DNA from: Marinilabiliales bacterium
GTDB taxonomy: Bacteria > Bacteroidota > Bacteroidia > Bacteroidales > ML635J-15
Assembly (NCBI GenBank): GCA_002869385.1
Contig: PKTB01000004.1
Span: 124,001-188,000 of the forward strand
Direction: 5' to 3'
Length of the DNA stretch: 64,000 nt
Position 1 is the first letter of the stretch. Each line of letters begins with the position of its first letter. The notes beneath the pieces were generated by a model. That model was not told the origin of the DNA. It did no database searches and saw only the letters and a list, made by a program, of their open reading frames with translations. A program made the translations under genes and the position numbers. Below, one piece after another: positions 61,189 to 64,000 of this stretch.

Positions 61189-61291
61189 GAGACTTAATAA
61201 TAATATGCTTTTTCAAACTACAGAATATTTTTATATCTTTACTTACAGATAATTAGATACAATTCACAAAGTCATCTGAAATTTCGTAAAT

Positions 61292-62023
61292 ATGAAAACT
61301 ATACTATTTGTAATAACAGCATTAACTCTTTCCATTTACAGCATTACATCTGACTATAAATATTCGAGAAATGACACATCATTGATAATTGCAGAAGGTT
61401 TTCAAGTTATAGGAGATACAAGTTATTTGATTTCTACATCTCAGAACAATGTATTATATAAAGGGATTGAAAATCCTATTGAAATAATTGTTCCGGGTTA
61501 TTCAAAGGATGAAGTATTTCTAAGTATTAATAATGGTGCTGCGATTAGAAAAGTTGACAGTAGCACGTATATCGTAACTGTACCTAAAAAAGTTACAGCT
61601 AGTGAGATTCATATTACTGTTTCAGTCAAAACTTCAGAAAGAGGAAAAATACTTGGTAAAACAAAATTCACTGTGCTGAATGTTCCACCGGCAAAGATTA
61701 AACTATGTGGTTTATACTCAGACTATGATGCCGTTTCGAAAGCTGAAATAAAAAACCATCCATATTTAACAGCAGAACTTGAAAATGGTTTTTCCCCTTT
61801 TAAAGAATTGGAATACACAATTACAGATTATACATTCAGATACAGTTGTAGAGGCATGGCCTGTATGATTCCTGTCAAAAACTCAGGAGGGAAATTAAAA
61901 GATGAAATTCTGGATGAAATTGAAAAAACAGGTGTAGGTGGAATAGTCGGCTTTTCAAACATTAAAGTTGACGGACCTTCAGGAATTCAGGAAGTAGGTA
62001 GTTGCATAATAATTGTTAAATAA
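61292..62023 (+). CDS. GldM C-terminal-like secreted protein
   Basis: 243 residues with a signal peptide (residues 1-20). Residues about 48-135 (NNVLYKGIENPIEIIVPGYSKDEVFLSINNG and onward to VLNVPPAKIKL) closely follow the Ig-like repeats in the periplasmic part of GldM/PorM, the gliding and type IX secretion motor shaft. The remaining residues resemble the last GldM domain. The membrane helices and N-terminal half of GldM are missing, so this is a stand-alone domain protein, not the motor subunit. CGLYSD may be GGLYSD with a G to T change. It lies alone between two copies of a 75-bp repeat, which suggests past duplication or mobility. Function unknown. Confidence 0.72.
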   Translation: MKTILFVITALTLSIYSITSDYKYSRNDTSLIIAEGFQVIGDTSYLISTSQNNVLYKGIENPIEIIVPGYSKDEVFLSINNGAAIRKVDSSTYIVTVPKKVTASEIHITVSVKTSERGKILGKTKFTVLNVPPAKIKLCGLYSDYDAVSKAEIKNHPYLTAELENGFSPFKELEYTITDYTFRYSCRGMACMIPVKNSGGKLKDEILDEIEKTGVGGIVGFSNIKVDGPSGIQEVGSCIIIVK

Positions 62024-62047
62024 CTTAAGTTTGTCACACCAGATAAA

Positions 62048-62122
62048 AATTAACTTGTTAATTTTGTTAATTAAGCAAGCACTCCAATATTTCAACGCGA
62101 TCGGAGTCGCGCTGAAACATTG
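62048..62122. repeat. 75-bp direct repeat, copy B
   Basis: Identical to copy A at 61114-61188, same orientation, 25 bp after the GldM-like gene. The outermost hairpin pairs are lost here because the copy ends at CATTG followed by TGTT. Confidence 0.85.
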
Positions 62123-62602
62123 TGTTTTATTGTGAGCAAAGTTTGTAAACTAAATTTAACTTGCTGTTGTTTTGAAAGAAAAATACCATTAAAGCAAGAA
62201 ACATTAGCACCTTGATACCAATATTTTACGACATATTCGTACCATCTACTAAATACTTAACCTTAGGTATTCTGATATATAAGATTGCATAAAGTAGTGT
62301 AAATTAAATAAACCATAACAATGCTAATATAAAAACTAAAATCATTGCCAGTGCAAGTAATGTGTTTCTTTGAGGATCAGTAATTCTAAACCTAATAATA
62401 CTGAAAATTTTAAATTCAATCTCATTTTTCATGATGTGTGTTTTAATTTAAAAATACAATAAGTTATATTGACTAACACTTAATTATACAGCACAAGTTC
62501 ATTTCATTTAATCAGAAATGTTTTTTACATATCATTCATCAATATTTCAATATTAAAATATTTCCTAATTTTATAGAAATTTTCAACCATTAACTAAAAC
62601 TT
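62123..62602. other. Intergenic stretch with one small frame
   Basis: About 480 bases between repeat B and the next lipoprotein. The only coding-like content is the 42-codon minus-strand frame at 62304-62432. The rest is AT-rich without clear signals. Confidence 0.5.
62304..62432 (-). CDS. Small single-span membrane protein (42 residues)
   Basis: ATG at 62432 to TAA at 62304. A charged N-terminus (MKNEIEFKIFSIIRFRITDPQ) is followed by one hydrophobic helix (residues 25-42, ending LALLWFI). The charge distribution would place the N-terminus inside. No recognisable family and no ribosome-binding site, so it is a candidate only. Confidence 0.4.
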   Translation of the reverse strand: MKNEIEFKIFSIIRFRITDPQRNTLLALAMILVFILALLWFI

Positions 62603-63376
62603 ATGAAAATGAAGAAAACAACAATCCTATTTTTAAGCATCGCTATTATCATGAGTATAAGCTCATGCACAAAAAAATCAGAGAAATTTATTGACAGCCT
62701 TTTCGAAGCCTATAACAACAAAAACTTCTCTGAAATAAATGATTTGGCATACAATAATACAGGAGACATGATGGAAACTCTTTGTGAGGATTTGTACGAA
62801 TCATTAGGCGAAGTGGAAACTTACAAAAAATACTAATTTAACACGAGCTTAAATGATGGGATAAAGCTTGTACAGTTATATTATGAGTGTGAAGTTGAAA
62901 AAATGGATAAAACAGTATATATGAAATTTGATGTTGTCGATGAGAAAGGTGAAGAATTAAAAATCAAAGCCATAATATACAGTAGCAACAAAGATTTCAT
63001 TGATAATTATAATGACAATATGGAAAAAGCTATTAACACTGTAGATGAATACTACACTTATCTTGAAGATGATGATGACGAAAGCATCTATGACATGTTA
63101 TCCGAAGACATTCAAAATGAAGAAGCTACAGTAAATATGTTCTTTGAGTTTATCGTAAATCGCAGAGATTATTACGGTAGAATACAAGAACGTGAGTACA
63201 GCCATTCAAGATCTGAATTTTATGATGATAAAGCACACTTTATTATTTATCACAATTGTGAATCAAAAGATGGCTCAAAATTCGTTGAGGAGATTTCAGT
63301 TGAAGAAGACGGAAATGAATTTAAAATATATAATTATAGATATGCACATAATCTGGATGAATTAAATGAATTATAA
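62603..63376 (+). CDS. Acidic lipoprotein, one in-frame stop
   Basis: 257 codons plus stop, family not recognised. It has a lipoprotein signal with lipobox SISSC (Cys 22). The mature protein seems to hold two similar halves, each starting like a small alpha+beta (NTF2- or DUF4878-like) domain: FIDSLFEAYNNKNFSEINDL and later AINTVDEYYTYLEDDDDESIYDM. TAA at 62834-62836 breaks the first half, between VETYKKY and FNTSLNDG; the frame then continues without shift, so it is one gene. The lost residue may be Glu or Ser. Likely in the outer membrane; role unknown. Confidence 0.72.
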
Positions 63377-63426
63377 AAAATGGCGGTGCAAAACACCGAC
63401 ATTTTAATTTTCAAATTTATCTTTTA

Positions 63427-64000
63427 CTAATAATTAAAGACCTCTTCCAAACTTAGTTCTTTAACCTGACCATAGCTTCTTAGAAGGTTAAAATCAATTC
63501 TTGATTTATTTCCAATCACAAGAATATCATAGTTTTTCCCTTTGATATGCTCATTAAAGAAACTTTCTACATCATTAAGTTTATAATTCTGTACATTTTC
63601 ATAGATATCCTTACGAATATCATAATCAATTCCTCTTTTCTTATTACTCTCATATGTCCAGAAAATATTTTGTTTAACTATTCTCTCAGTATTATACTGC
63701 TTAATTAAAGCTTCTTTGCTATTATTAAATGATTCTTCTTACAAAGCAAGCTCATTGAGTAATCCCGTTAAAGCGTCAAGAGCTTCTTTCATTTTATCAG
63801 GTTGTGTGCTTAAAAATCCAAAAACATAGTTTGATTTTCCTTTTTCAGATGCCTGGCGATATCCAGCATAGCTTGAGTATGCTAAGCCTTTTGATTCACG
63901 AATCTCCTGGAATACAATACTTGACATTGAACCGCCATAATATTCATTGAACATAGCTGCAATTGGCATTAGTCCTTTATCAAACTCAACATCTTTAGAA
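63427..64000 (-). CDS. M16 family peptidase, C-terminal part, one in-frame stop
   Basis: The window ends inside the gene. The visible 190 codons are the C-terminal region of an insulinase-like (M16) protein: MFNEYYGGSMSSIVFQEIRESKGLAYSSYAGYR is the hallmark of the second homologous domain. The zinc motif HxxEH, if present, would be further 5', outside the window. TAA at 63739-63741 interrupts after LLNELAL; text after it (EESFNNSKEALIKQYNTERI) is in frame and family-like, so a Ser or Glu was probably lost. Stop codon TAG at 63427-63429. Periplasmic or surface location is likely for this Bacteroidota type. Confidence 0.85.

Overview
The window comes from an AT-rich (roughly one third G+C by eye) member of the Bacteroidota, probably class Bacteroidia. 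The evidence is repeated promoters of the TAnnTTTGC type, an LpxC-FabZ fusion inside an lpxD-lpxC/fabZ-lpxA cluster, zinc-free L31, a PorU2/PorV2 pair of the type IX secretion family, a GldM-like protein, a DUF5916 protein, a split atpDC pair and the rsfS-ftsH-DUF2007-cdsA order. I saw no phage, transposase, CRISPR array, rRNA or replication origin. Almost everything is chromosomal housekeeping.

Layout. 0-2.8 kb: 3' part of ileS and a DksA/TraR regulator. 2.9-7.7 kb: DUF5916 outer-membrane protein, ROK protein, repetitive lipoprotein. 7.8-13.6 kb: riboflavin synthase, a polysaccharide flippase with an asparagine-synthase-like enzyme, a CtpA protease, dCMP deaminase and tRNA-Leu(CAA). 13.7-20.5 kb: rlmN, an unknown secreted protein, alanine dehydrogenase, RNase R and an LPP20-like lipoprotein. 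20.6-25.1 kb: rsfS, ftsH, DUF2007, cdsA, queG. 25.1-33.0 kb: a nine-repeat secreted protein, thiL, then the lipid A genes lpxA, lpxC/fabZ and lpxD, an HD hydrolase and rsgA. 33.1-41.2 kb: two Na/Pi cotransporter paralogues, an MMPL transporter, a sugar epimerase and a polyprenyl synthase. 41.3-53.1 kb: atpDC, a TonB-family receptor, L31, a GlmU-like protein, lon behind a sigma-54 type promoter, a tautomerase, a tocopherol-cyclase-like protein and a carboxyethylornithine-synthase-like dehydrogenase. 53.5-60.7 kb: PorU2, PorV2, pssA, purS. 60.7-64 kb: tRNA-His, a cluster of palindromic repeats, a GldM-like protein between two 75-bp direct repeats, a lipoprotein and the end of an M16 peptidase.

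The most striking feature is not a gene. Eleven genes, including essential ones (ileS twice, lpxA), carry fourteen in-frame stop codons in otherwise full-length, frameshift-free reading frames. Wherever the lost residue can be named from the family (Glu, Gly, Ser or Tyr), a single G:C to T:A transversion explains it. The same change explains a series of replacements at near-invariant residues: the FtsH zinc His to Asn, the FtsH pore Gly to Cys, the PssA signature Gly to Cys, Gly to Val in PurS, RsfS, RibE and FabZ, and Pro to Gln in dCMP deaminase and RNase R. It would also explain two lost ATG starts. All three stop codons are involved, so this is not a reassigned code. It is either oxidised-guanine type error in the reads or assembly, or a real transversion mutator. 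Because essential genes are hit, I favour error. Interrupted genes are annotated as single reading frames spanning the stops.
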